From: a virus
Virus record (IMG/VR): IMGVR_UViG_3300035665_000002
Location: 1-64,000 of that record
Strand: one strand, 5' to 3'
Length of the DNA: 64,000 nucleotides
Shown: positions 7,983 through 16,945 of the stretch, in pieces
Numbering within the stretch: position 1 is the first letter of the stretch
How the letters are laid out: every line of letters begins with the position of its first letter
The notes under the pieces: generated by a model
What the model was told of the DNA's origin: nothing
Seen by the model: the letters and a program-made list of their open reading frames with translations, nothing else
The model's database searches: none
Program-made: the position numbers and the translations under genes

Positions 7983-8711
7983 TTAAGAACGCAAAGGACG
8001 TACTGGTATTTGCGACATATTAAAGATGATCTCAGAAACATCCATAAATTTACGCAACCATGGAGGCAACGGATATTCTTCGACATCTTCTTGGACGATA
8101 TGCTGATCTATCATATTAAAAGCTATTTCACACTCGTCTGGATTAAGATGTCCTTCCATATTTTCAAGCAAATACTCAGCATAATATGGCATACCTGCTT
8201 CAATGGCACAGAAAATATCTTGCCTTAAAACAGGAAGCTCTAACCGTGTTGCCAACGTAACAACTATATCGTCGCTTCGACAATCCATGGCATCGTAAAT
8301 CATGCGCCTACCCACGACAATAGGCATGTCCATTGGCCAGGGAGTTGATTCTATGAATTCAGCCAGATATTCATCTTCTATTTGCCTATAATTTCTGATG
8401 GCAAAACTTACGCCAAAATAACCGAGATTTAAATACATACCTTCCAAGTCACCTGTGAAAGTTGCAGCATACCAGTTTAATTCTCTAATCATTTCGTTCT
8501 CGTATGGCTCCATGTCAACACATCCGATAGCTAATAGACCAAGTGTCCTGATGGTACGTGGATAATCCAAGTTATTGATGTACAATTCGGCAATAGCCAT
8601 CACCGTAGGCCTTGTTGAGGTCCCTAGAATTCTCTCATGGTTCTCAAAACGTGCTCGATTAATAACGAATTCTTCCAGACTGTTATCTACCTCTACAGTA
8701 GTATCTGACAT
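7983..8711 (-). CDS. Unknown protein, 242 aa
   Basis: I do not recognise this protein. Start at 8711 from CTATAAAATG. It is acidic and mostly helical by composition (for example LEEFVINRARFENHERIL and ECEIAFNMIDQHIVQEDVEE), with no cysteine cluster or membrane segment. Its start lies only 17 bp from the start of the divergent RING gene, so the two promoters must overlap. Confidence 0.75.
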   Translation of the reverse strand: MSDTTVEVDNSLEEFVINRARFENHERILGTSTRPTVMAIAELYINNLDYPRTIRTLGLLAIGCVDMEPYENEMIRELNWYAATFTGDLEGMYLNLGYFGVSFAIRNYRQIEDEYLAEFIESTPWPMDMPIVVGRRMIYDAMDCRSDDIVVTLATRLELPVLRQDIFCAIEAGMPYYAEYLLENMEGHLNPDECEIAFNMIDQHIVQEDVEEYPLPPWLRKFMDVSEIIFNMSQIPVRPLRS

Positions 8712-8728
8712 TTTATAGAGAAATAAAA
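8712..8728. promoter_or_regulatory. 17-bp overlapping divergent promoter
   Basis: Only 17 bases lie between two divergent start codons. The minus strand has TATAAAATG and the plus strand AATAAAAATG. The spacing leaves no room for ordinary 5' leaders on both sides. Confidence 0.6.
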
Positions 8729-9343
8729 ATGTTACTAGAAATGAACGATCTTATAGTATCAATAATTACGCTTTTGGCCGGTCCTGACGCCTATATTCCA
8801 TATTTAATCTTAATATTCCTAAAACAGTATGAACATAGATTCGTAAAAGTTCTTAGGTTGGTCTTTGGGTTGGCTCATTTAACTTATTTGGCGACCATTG
8901 TAACTGCTGACGAAACGTATTTATATATACTGTTAACTGCCCTTGTACAAATCAATACTTTATATATCATCGCACATGCGGTAGTACTAGGCTCTATGAT
9001 AGGTTTTGTAACATTCACAGAGATCTTCAAACCGGCTATGATGCAGTACTATACGAATATTGGAGAGAAGGTTTTAAATGTATTTAATGACTATTGTGAT
9101 GCGTTCCGTAATCGTGGAATTCCACGTATACGTCCTGCGCAACTAGACAGAATAGCACCCATGGTTTTAAACGTATCTAGCCCATATGATACATGTCCAA
9201 TTTGCATATTCGATGTCAAAGAGCTTGCAAGGAAAATGCCCTGTTGTAAAAAGTTTGTTCATAGCAATTGTGTTTCAGAACATCTACTGAAATATTCGAC
9301 AAAATGTCCACTGTGTAATACAGACATACGAAGTCTGGTTTGA
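8729..9343 (+). CDS. Membrane-anchored RING-type E3-like protein
   Basis: 204 aa. The N-terminal 110 residues hold about three to four hydrophobic segments (LIVSIITLLAGP..., VLRLVFGLAHLTYLATIV, YLYILLTALVQINTLYIIA, VVLGSMIGFVTF). The C-terminal 50 residues form a RING-like finger: CPICIFD, then CCKKFVHSNC, then CPLCNTD. Viruses and host cells use such membrane RING proteins to ubiquitinate membrane or organelle proteins; that role is inferred. Start at 8729 is supported by AATAAAAATG. It converges on 9375-10130, with a shared hairpin. Confidence 0.85.
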   Translation: MLLEMNDLIVSIITLLAGPDAYIPYLILIFLKQYEHRFVKVLRLVFGLAHLTYLATIVTADETYLYILLTALVQINTLYIIAHAVVLGSMIGFVTFTEIFKPAMMQYYTNIGEKVLNVFNDYCDAFRNRGIPRIRPAQLDRIAPMVLNVSSPYDTCPICIFDVKELARKMPCCKKFVHSNCVSEHLLKYSTKCPLCNTDIRSLV

Positions 9344-9356
9344 CATGCGAAATATA

Positions 9357-9371
9357 CATATTTATAATATG
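9357..9371. terminator. Shared 3' hairpin between convergent genes
   Basis: Perfect 6-bp stem (CATATT) with a TAT loop in the 31-bp gap between the stops at 9343 and 9375. Confidence 0.7.
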
Positions 9372-9374
9372 CTT

Positions 9375-10130
9375 CTATTGATGCTGAAACAGCGGAAATA
9401 ACGTAGGATGCAACTCCATGTATCTATCGTCTAAAGGATGGTTATATTCATGCCTTACCTCTATGTGTAAAACCGACGGAGACATCGACTTTTTATTCAT
9501 ACATCTGGACATGTGAATGAAATCTCCTGAACGATGTATACCATACCAACTGTTAAAAGACGCTGGTCTATGATTATACAAAAAGTTCTCTGGATCTATG
9601 TATTCGTGCGGCAGTTGGTGTACGATAAAGAATGTAGACCCTTCGGACGTAAAATATCCCTTAAATGATGGTGTTTTCTCTAGATTCGAACGTTTAGTGT
9701 ATGTCGAATTCCTTGATATTAGATACTCCAGAGTATTCTTTAATGACAGAAACGTAATATAATCGTTTCTAGAAGAATCATATATAATATATCCAGATGG
9801 AAAAGTTACTTTAGTCATCAGCCTATCAGCGGCTTGGTAATACCCTGTTACTACGAGCATACGATTCCAATTTTTTACGTCTATCGTACTCACAAAAGAT
9901 TTGGACCAAGTACAAAAAACCTGTTCGTGCCATCGTATCAATCCTCTACCAACGACTCCTAGTATAGCTAGATTTTTGTTGATATTTGAGATATCTTCTC
10001 GTCGTTGTATCGCATTTTTAACACGTTTGACTTCGGCCATGTAGTGTGGAGACAAAAACGCATTTTGAATATGTTTAAATTCATCCTCGTAGTCGGCCAT
10101 GATAACACTTCTGGCATCTTTTTCTGACAT
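9375..10130 (-). CDS. Unknown protein, 251 aa
   Basis: I do not recognise this protein. Start at 10130 from GGATAAAAATG; an ATG four codons upstream lacks the motif. It is soluble with several aromatic-rich stretches (WHEQVFCTWSK, SFNSWYGIHRSGDFIHM) and no known catalytic signature. It is divergent from the large gene at 10166 across 35 bp. Confidence 0.75.
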   Translation of the reverse strand: MSEKDARSVIMADYEDEFKHIQNAFLSPHYMAEVKRVKNAIQRREDISNINKNLAILGVVGRGLIRWHEQVFCTWSKSFVSTIDVKNWNRMLVVTGYYQAADRLMTKVTFPSGYIIYDSSRNDYITFLSLKNTLEYLISRNSTYTKRSNLEKTPSFKGYFTSEGSTFFIVHQLPHEYIDPENFLYNHRPASFNSWYGIHRSGDFIHMSRCMNKKSMSPSVLHIEVRHEYNHPLDDRYMELHPTLFPLFQHQ

Positions 10131-10165
10131 TTTTATCCACATTCTTTATGTATTGTTATAATAAA
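10131..10165. promoter_or_regulatory. Divergent promoter region
   Basis: 35 bp between start codons, with ATAAAAATG on the minus strand and TTATAATAAAATG on the plus strand. Confidence 0.5.
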
Positions 10166-13100
10166 ATGGATATTCCACTGAAATTTCCAAATGTTGATAT
10201 CTTTGGACATCCCAATACGGGCGGAAATTTATTTACATGTATATCACCGATGATACTGAAATCTCTCAACGAAAAACAGTGGCGTTTGACTATAAAACCT
10301 ATACGTCGTCCAGATTTCGAACTAGACGAACTAGGATCGTTTAAACTCGGCGATTTCCAAGACGATACTGTTATTGATGATCACGTACGTATAAACGATA
10401 TAGACGTAAAAATTCGTTACAGATTACACATCCCACCACAGATTTATTATACACAGGAAGCCACTCTTTGGCCTTCTGATGGCACTGTACACACTCTGAA
10501 TGTTCGTAACGGTCTTACGAAAAAAAGCTTGGCATTTACCAAAGTTGGCTACGGAAAAACTCGGAGTACCGTTCCATGTGAGGATAGCCGAAGTTTACTT
10601 AGATATAAATATAAAGTCGACGGTACTGCCACGTTTATTACACATTCTTCTGGGTGCGTTCTTCATAAGGTATACTTCGAACAGAATGCGAATCAGTATT
10701 TTTCTACAGACATGTACATTGTTCATCACGATCCACATATGACTGTAACGAAGGCATTGTTACCGATAAAAATAGTCACGAATGGCCGTCCAAAGCTTGT
10801 CATGGCAAGAACGTCGGCGGCATCGATGACACTCGATTCCAGCAGGACGAACGAAGACTCTAGCATTGAGATTCAAGACGACCACGTGCTCGTAAGATGG
10901 TCTCCAAATATAACCGTATGTGCCATTTTTGATCATCTCGTATATAGCGTTTGGAAGTTCGAAGTTTATCGACCAAAAATGCATTATACTGCTATAGTGA
11001 GTGCGTCGTCAAAAAGGACTTTTACGTGGGGAAAAATCCTCGACGTACCAGATGAGATTACTCACGATTTTACGGCGTCGCGTGCTCTTAAATGTGAACA
11101 AGGGTCTGTGAGTATCGATGATAATGGTATGTGCGTACAATCTAGCAATATTCTTGGAACTTGGCCAAACATGCCCATACAGGTTCAATTGCGCGATGGA
11201 GTAGTATCTATGATAACGCTAGTTACCGTCGACGCAACTCCTTTATTGGCACAAGAACGCATGATCGAATATCCAGGCGAATTCTTGTATAAATTACCAC
11301 CAAATTACATTTACACATCGAAAGAATTTGTCGAAGATCATGATGGTATTCATATACCTATAGACAGCCCCGGAACCAAAGTCGCCAATATCGATTACGA
11401 AGTAGGAGGTATCGAACACAGCGTTGCTATAACTATAAATTCTGTTGAAAAAAACGTTGACGTTGAAACGATAGAGATTCCGATGAGCATGAATTATGAC
11501 GTAACTAATATGTTTGTAAATAGCTATCGATGTGATGAAATAGTCGGTAGTTTTTGGCGAAATGAACAACCAATATTGCCACCAGGATTATCGATCAAAG
11601 CATCCAAAATGCGTGCATCTTTACCATGTGAAATACTTCTCCATGACATTCACGGAAAACCGAGGAAAATAGCATTTTTAGCATCAAGGTCATTGCCAAA
11701 TGATACGTCTCCGGTAATAGTGTACGGTCAGGTTTATACAAATACAAGTCCAGGCACTTTTTATGCATACGCAATGGCCTTATCTAATGGTGCGCCGACA
11801 TTTACACATAAAGGAATAACATTTACTATAGAACCGTCAGGAATTACTGCGACTGCGACCACAAACTTATATGTCGATGATTATTATTATATAGATCCTA
11901 CTAAAACTATCACATTGGCTGCGTTTATGCCTTATGAGCCGGCTAATGGTAATCCCGGTGTGTTGACGATGACGAATTTCACAAACGTCACAAACGCCAT
12001 AGGTTTTGATTACTCTATTAGCGTTCCTGACCCTAACCCTAACGCTAGTGTAACGACTGAAAATTTTATCTTCGGAGAAGTTATTAACACTATTACGTAC
12101 GATTCCGATTCATTGACGTTGACGCTCGTAGATAATCCTACGTACAACCAATACGTATATTTTCTGGTTGTCGACGATATGACGCCAGTAGTTTGCAAAA
12201 TACGAGTAATACCACCCATTTCGAAGGAGATAACGATGCTGAGTAATCTTTTCAAAATATTCGACACAAACGACTATGAAATTACAGGAATTATATCGGG
12301 CGACAATCGTGGTCTTTTGCAATACAATGCATCACCGATGACCATTACTTTGGCCGAGCGAATAAATACGTTTAATGCTTCATATACAGCTACATTGGTG
12401 TTAAGTTTACCTGAAAACTCCACAGCTACAATGAGCTTCTCTAAGTGGGTAGTAAACATCGTCGTCAATGTTTCATATACAGGTCCTATACACGTTCCTG
12501 TATCGAATCCGATCATACCTTACCACGATGGTATGATAGTGCTAGATAGCGATAACAATGCTGTCGAAACTGCGACGGTCGCGTCTGGCGGAATACTATT
12601 AAAAACCACTAAACAAAACTTATACTCGTGGTATGTTAAGGGACCAACTGACGATCAAGTTTTGTATGGCAGAGGAATATGTATTGAAAATGTCGTCGAT
12701 ACAAAAATAATAGACGCTACGGTCGGGGTAGAGTTCGATTTTGCAATGACAAGAACCGAAGACCCCGACGTCAAATATCTTCCACTTAGCATTGACCCAA
12801 CTATAATAACAGTATCAACGAAATCGAGATATCAAACTATTGTGGCAACGATACCTGGATCGTTTAGTACGATCTATAACGCAAACATCTTAATAACTAT
12901 TAACGTCGCAAGTTTTAAAACTACATGGACATGCAGGGCCGAAAGTCAAAGTGATATTTATTATGTACATTTACCTATACAACACGCGTCCTATGTACTT
13001 CCGGACACTGTTCAAATCGTTGAAACAAAACCTAGGTCATTCTTGATAAAAGTTCCCAGCGTTACGGCTTCGCAGCAAATAACGTTGTCGATAACAGATG

Positions 13101-14146
13101 TAACAGGTATTACGTATACGATACTTGTGACGTTAGTACATTTATCACAGCCTTTATATACATCTGAATCTTATACCGCTACCATAAATATAGCCAAAGC
13201 ACTTCAGATGTTTCAGACGTCATCTGTCGTGTTTTTAAAATCTAATGACATTGTTATATTGCATAGTGAAAACACTGTCACTGATAACAATTTTTGTGTC
13301 AAACTTCCAGGCGAAACGTACGTCGGTACAACGCGTCCAATTGCTGGCGTATTAAAAAGTATGATAACTGCGAACAGAACCTTATATACTCCGACGAACG
13401 TCGATACCGAACTTAAAATAAAACAGACCTACGATGTGATACGTGGAAATTTGAGCATCGTTACTTACTTCGATACGGACGTCCCCATTGTCACAGCGTT
13501 AGCATTTCCTAAATCTGCACATTATGCGACATTTAATGGTTATATTAAATTTTCGACTACTCTTGGTAAAGTTATTATACCAAAGGGTTTGCGAATGAAT
13601 TTTAACATAGGCGGACTAGTGTCGACGTTTTCACCTCCATTGTATACTCCAAGCGATAACTTTAGCGTCGAACTTACAGCAAGATCAATACCAGATATCG
13701 TGGACGTAGGATCGTTTTCACCACCTATTTGGAAACTACTCAACGCAAGTCCAAACACGCATATTTCATGTGATTTCAACGCCCAGATATACACAGCGAT
13801 ATCTCCCGGTTTAGACGCATTTACTATAGTATATTGGACTACTCGTGATACAATAACTATGTCACAGTGTTTAGTGGCCAGCGTACCAATACAAACAGAC
13901 ACAATGTACACTTTAAATACACCGATAACTGTCGCTACTGACGTACTCACAGATTTCTATATAGTTGGCACAGAATTAGTACGCGTAGAGCTAGGAGAAA
14001 CGTTCACTTATGGCAACGTGCAAATAACAACAAAATCACCGGCTATTATAACAATTATTACCACTGATGAAAACAACGTTAGATGTGATTATACTTTTGC
14101 GTGGTCCACATCAAGAGCATGTGGAAGACTGTTACCATCATTTTAA
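10166..14146 (+). CDS. Large beta-rich protein of unknown function, 1326 aa
   Basis: Start at 10166, the second ATG of the frame, because TTATAATAAAATG lies there. The protein is rich in Thr, Ser, Val, Ile, Tyr and Asn, with alternating polar and hydrophobic residues throughout, which suggests many beta strands, perhaps Ig-like or fibre-like modules. I saw no signal peptide, membrane segment or enzyme motif. Composition is like that of the 2982-aa protein at 19792, and both contain Pro-Asn tracts (PDPNPNAS). A virion structural or surface role is likely but is inference only. Confidence 0.8.
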   Translation: MDIPLKFPNVDIFGHPNTGGNLFTCISPMILKSLNEKQWRLTIKPIRRPDFELDELGSFKLGDFQDDTVIDDHVRINDIDVKIRYRLHIPPQIYYTQEATLWPSDGTVHTLNVRNGLTKKSLAFTKVGYGKTRSTVPCEDSRSLLRYKYKVDGTATFITHSSGCVLHKVYFEQNANQYFSTDMYIVHHDPHMTVTKALLPIKIVTNGRPKLVMARTSAASMTLDSSRTNEDSSIEIQDDHVLVRWSPNITVCAIFDHLVYSVWKFEVYRPKMHYTAIVSASSKRTFTWGKILDVPDEITHDFTASRALKCEQGSVSIDDNGMCVQSSNILGTWPNMPIQVQLRDGVVSMITLVTVDATPLLAQERMIEYPGEFLYKLPPNYIYTSKEFVEDHDGIHIPIDSPGTKVANIDYEVGGIEHSVAITINSVEKNVDVETIEIPMSMNYDVTNMFVNSYRCDEIVGSFWRNEQPILPPGLSIKASKMRASLPCEILLHDIHGKPRKIAFLASRSLPNDTSPVIVYGQVYTNTSPGTFYAYAMALSNGAPTFTHKGITFTIEPSGITATATTNLYVDDYYYIDPTKTITLAAFMPYEPANGNPGVLTMTNFTNVTNAIGFDYSISVPDPNPNASVTTENFIFGEVINTITYDSDSLTLTLVDNPTYNQYVYFLVVDDMTPVVCKIRVIPPISKEITMLSNLFKIFDTNDYEITGIISGDNRGLLQYNASPMTITLAERINTFNASYTATLVLSLPENSTATMSFSKWVVNIVVNVSYTGPIHVPVSNPIIPYHDGMIVLDSDNNAVETATVASGGILLKTTKQNLYSWYVKGPTDDQVLYGRGICIENVVDTKIIDATVGVEFDFAMTRTEDPDVKYLPLSIDPTIITVSTKSRYQTIVATIPGSFSTIYNANILITINVASFKTTWTCRAESQSDIYYVHLPIQHASYVLPDTVQIVETKPRSFLIKVPSVTASQQITLSITDVTGITYTILVTLVHLSQPLYTSESYTATINIAKALQMFQTSSVVFLKSNDIVILHSENTVTDNNFCVKLPGETYVGTTRPIAGVLKSMITANRTLYTPTNVDTELKIKQTYDVIRGNLSIVTYFDTDVPIVTALAFPKSAHYATFNGYIKFSTTLGKVIIPKGLRMNFNIGGLVSTFSPPLYTPSDNFSVELTARSIPDIVDVGSFSPPIWKLLNASPNTHISCDFNAQIYTAISPGLDAFTIVYWTTRDTITMSQCLVASVPIQTDTMYTLNTPITVATDVLTDFYIVGTELVRVELGETFTYGNVQITTKSPAIITIITTDENNVRCDYTFAWSTSRACGRLLPSF

Positions 14147-14157
14147 TTTTTTTTGAT

Positions 14158-14174
14158 ATATATTTATAATATAT
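14158..14174. terminator. 3' hairpin of gene 10166-14146
   Basis: Perfect 7-bp stem (ATATATT) with a TAT loop, 11 nt beyond the stop and just ahead of the promoter of the uracil-DNA glycosylase gene. Confidence 0.65.
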
Positions 14175-14193
14175 TTATACAGTATAAATAAAA

Positions 14194-15144
14194 ATGCAAG
14201 ATCTAGTAAAAGAAGCTTCAGAACAACAATGGACGTCACCATTACCTGGAATTCTTGGCAAAATGATAGCATCATCGATGGTGCCATTTCCCGATACTTA
14301 TTGGGGTAATCGATTAAAAAACCTTGAAGAAGAACTCCCACATTGGAGACGCCCAATCGAACGTTTACGTACAAATGATTCGTTGAGAACACTGGCACTT
14401 GCGTTAGATCGTATTAACGATCAAATTATCGCTCCAGATCCTGATAATCTTTTTCGTGCATATTCTGAATTGGCCATGAAAAACGTCAATGTTGTATTCC
14501 TAGGTCAGGATCCCTATCCGAGCTCAGATAGATCGTGTCAAACTCTTGAATTGTTCAACTCCATGTCACACGAAGAAGTTTCAAAAATAATAGGCTCTGG
14601 GTACGCTGACAACGCTTTGACTAAATCGATACCATGGTTGTCGGAATCCACTAAAACCCGCCCACACGTACAATTGAAAGCTATTCCTTACGCCATTGGA
14701 AAAAGCTTTGCTTACCCGAAAGAATGCATAGAACCACCAGGTTCGTACGTTAATCTACAAAAGTGCTTAATAGCTTCTGTAGGAAAGAAGATTCAAATGG
14801 ATCCAGAATTAAAAAATTGGTCATCACAAGGGGTATTAATGCTAAACGCGTGTCCACATCTCTACAACAAATCCTCTAAAAATCCTAACGTGTGGACAGC
14901 GTGGACGTCAGAAATTTTAGGATCCATTACGAAAACAAGACCGTTCTGCGTATTCGTTCTGCTTGGAAATTCAGCAAAATCATTCAAAGCCGATATAGTT
15001 GAAGCAAATTCCGCTGCTTGTATAATTGAAACTGGACATCCCTCGTTGCGTAATTCTAACGTCGGTGACTTTCTAAACTGCGATGTTTTCAGAAGAATAA
15101 ATGATTTCCGCACATCATTGGAATTGCCGGCCATACAGTGGTAA
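14194..15144 (+). CDS. Uracil-DNA glycosylase
   Basis: 316 aa, start at 14194 from TATAAATAAAAATG. It removes uracil from DNA, opening base-excision repair; in poxviruses the homologue (D4) is also part of the polymerase processivity factor. Family-1 signatures are visible. The water-activating loop is VVFLGQDPYP (about residues 101-109), where the usual final His is Pro. A VLMLNACPHLYNK stretch follows, then LLGNSAKSF, then the leucine-loop region as GHPSLRN (about 280), where HPSP is usual. An N-terminal extension of about 60 aa is present. The changes at GQDPYH and HPSP mean activity may be altered. It converges on 15147 with a 2-nt gap. Confidence 0.85.
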   Translation: MQDLVKEASEQQWTSPLPGILGKMIASSMVPFPDTYWGNRLKNLEEELPHWRRPIERLRTNDSLRTLALALDRINDQIIAPDPDNLFRAYSELAMKNVNVVFLGQDPYPSSDRSCQTLELFNSMSHEEVSKIIGSGYADNALTKSIPWLSESTKTRPHVQLKAIPYAIGKSFAYPKECIEPPGSYVNLQKCLIASVGKKIQMDPELKNWSSQGVLMLNACPHLYNKSSKNPNVWTAWTSEILGSITKTRPFCVFVLLGNSAKSFKADIVEANSAACIIETGHPSLRNSNVGDFLNCDVFRRINDFRTSLELPAIQW

Positions 15145-15146
15145 TG

Positions 15147-16043
15147 CTATTCTAAAATAAAAACATTGTCATCGTCACGTGGTACCGCGGGAGCGGGAAC
15201 AACTGGAGGGCAAGTGTCATCGTTCTCGAAATTCAGCACTATATCTGTATGTATTTCATCTCTGGATTTTTTCTTGTTTACTTTGTTTTTAGGGACGCGT
15301 GTGGGCTTTTTTTTATTTTCGATAGAATTCTCACACATCATTTTTGATATGTGTAAAATCGTCTCTTCTCCAAATATTTTTGATGATGCAACATCGTTCT
15401 CCAGGAGTTCATTCATCGTACCTGCGCCGTAAAAAGACATCCATGCACTTGTCGCTCCTGACATAAAATCTGCAACAAATTTTAGTACATATTTAAGATA
15501 TGGAACTTCTAGCATGTCAGATAGCGTTTTGGTGAAGAGAGAGCCTAATTTATAAGCATGCTTTGAATATTTATTATCGTTTCTGAGCATGATGGTTGTG
15601 CAGTCTACGATAATTTCATTACGCTTCATGCAAACTTCATACGCTGAAACTATATCGTTGAATGCATTTTCTTGAAATTTGTCGATGAAATTTGCTACCG
15701 TGAGAGCGTACGGTGTCGAAAATTGCCATCCTACGACATAAGTGAAAAGTTTGCACATAATAAGTACTCCAGAGCAATAATAATTAGACAAAACATGCAT
15801 ATAATTGTCTATGAAAATCTTTTCGATTTTGTTGTTGGATTCGTTACCGGTGAGTGCCACCAAATGATTGCTAATGTTCGGATTTCGCTTGATTAGATCG
15901 TCATTCTTCTTGATGATGGCGTCTCTGATCTCATTGACAGAAACTCCAGTGAAAGGTGATACGGTCAAACCAGACTGTACAACATTGCATAATTCTGTCT
16001 TTAACACGAGTTCGGATATCGAAATATTCGAACCCCCGTACAT
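15147..16043 (-). CDS. Unknown protein, 298 aa
   Basis: I do not recognise this protein. The N-terminal half has GLTVSPFTGVSVNEI and several hydrophobic helices (GVLIMCKLFTYVVGW, LKYVLKFVADFMSG) that may be buried rather than membrane-spanning. The C-terminus has a basic stretch (KKKPTRVPKNKVNKKKS) that could bind nucleic acid or act as a nuclear signal, followed by a Pro- and Asp-rich tail. Start at 16043; TATAAAAT lies about 12 bp upstream, so the usual motif is not directly at the ATG. Confidence 0.75.
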   Translation of the reverse strand: MYGGSNISISELVLKTELCNVVQSGLTVSPFTGVSVNEIRDAIIKKNDDLIKRNPNISNHLVALTGNESNNKIEKIFIDNYMHVLSNYYCSGVLIMCKLFTYVVGWQFSTPYALTVANFIDKFQENAFNDIVSAYEVCMKRNEIIVDCTTIMLRNDNKYSKHAYKLGSLFTKTLSDMLEVPYLKYVLKFVADFMSGATSAWMSFYGAGTMNELLENDVASSKIFGEETILHISKMMCENSIENKKKPTRVPKNKVNKKKSRDEIHTDIVLNFENDDTCPPVVPAPAVPRDDDNVFILE

Positions 16044-16070
16044 ATTACTAGATATTTTATACGAATTTTA

Positions 16071-16835
16071 TTATCTTGTTTCGAGTTTAGATATATTTTT
16101 CATCCATGTATCATTCATCGGTAATTTGAACATCTCCTTGGTATATGGAAAACCAACAGCTTCGAAGTGTATGAGCATCCGTATTGTGAGGTTTGGACAT
16201 CCAGCAGAAACGTTGCCTGTAGCCATGACCAACTGAGTCTGTTTCTTGGTAAAATCTTCCATAATTTTTGCGCGCCATTCCGGCGTAAGGACCGCATATT
16301 TCCATCCCCATATTTGCGTAGCAATCATCTCTATTTTTGACATACAATCCTTTACTGTAACAGGATCTTTTAATGTTCGTATGGCGTCGATAAGCATGGC
16401 TATGGACGTATTTGCCCGACGTCCGTCAGGCATTTGTGGAAAATTCATGCCCCTTTTACCTGGATACCCAGCGCGCTCAAGAGCAGCATCGAGCGCATCG
16501 ATGATACCTGGTGTAAACTTGTCATCAGTTGCGTATAAATCTAGACGTTTTTCAAAATCATATTTTCTGTCAGCACCTCCACGTTTAGATGCAATTTCCT
16601 TGTTACGAATATGAATATTTACGCTCAATGACGCTTTCGCAATTTCTAAAATTTTACTAGGATCGCCAGATACTAATAGATAATCACAGACTAGAGATTT
16701 CAACTCCGATGCAACCGCAACATCGAACTTTTTCATCATTAATGTCAGTTTCACTAAGAATACAAAAATCAATACATTAGAGTCGTTTGGTATTATGATA
16801 TCGACACTTGCCGGAAGATCAACAACTTCTTGCAT
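16071..16835 (-). CDS. Unknown protein, 254 aa
   Basis: I do not recognise this protein. The first ATG of the open frame is at 16835 (MQEVVDLPASVD); the frame can extend three codons further only from a TTG. It is soluble and has a basic central part (KRGGADRKYDFEKRL). The usual TATAAA block does not abut this ATG, so the true start is less certain than elsewhere. The gene is co-oriented with 15147-16043 and separated from it by 27 bp. Confidence 0.7.
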   Translation of the reverse strand: MQEVVDLPASVDIIIPNDSNVLIFVFLVKLTLMMKKFDVAVASELKSLVCDYLLVSGDPSKILEIAKASLSVNIHIRNKEIASKRGGADRKYDFEKRLDLYATDDKFTPGIIDALDAALERAGYPGKRGMNFPQMPDGRRANTSIAMLIDAIRTLKDPVTVKDCMSKIEMIATQIWGWKYAVLTPEWRAKIMEDFTKKQTQLVMATGNVSAGCPNLTIRMLIHFEAVGFPYTKEMFKLPMNDTWMKNISKLETR

Positions 16836-16927
16836 TTCTGGCAAAATGGCGTTAATTATCGATGGGTTACACGATGAAGATTTTGGATATGTGTTTCCGA
16901 AAAATGATGTCTGAATTTTATTCTAGT

Positions 16928-16942
16928 AATATAAATTATATT
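16928..16942. terminator. 3' hairpin of DEAH helicase gene
   Basis: Perfect 6-bp stem (AATATA) with an AAT loop, 3 nt beyond the stop codon at 16946. Confidence 0.65.
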
Positions 16943-16945
16943 TGT

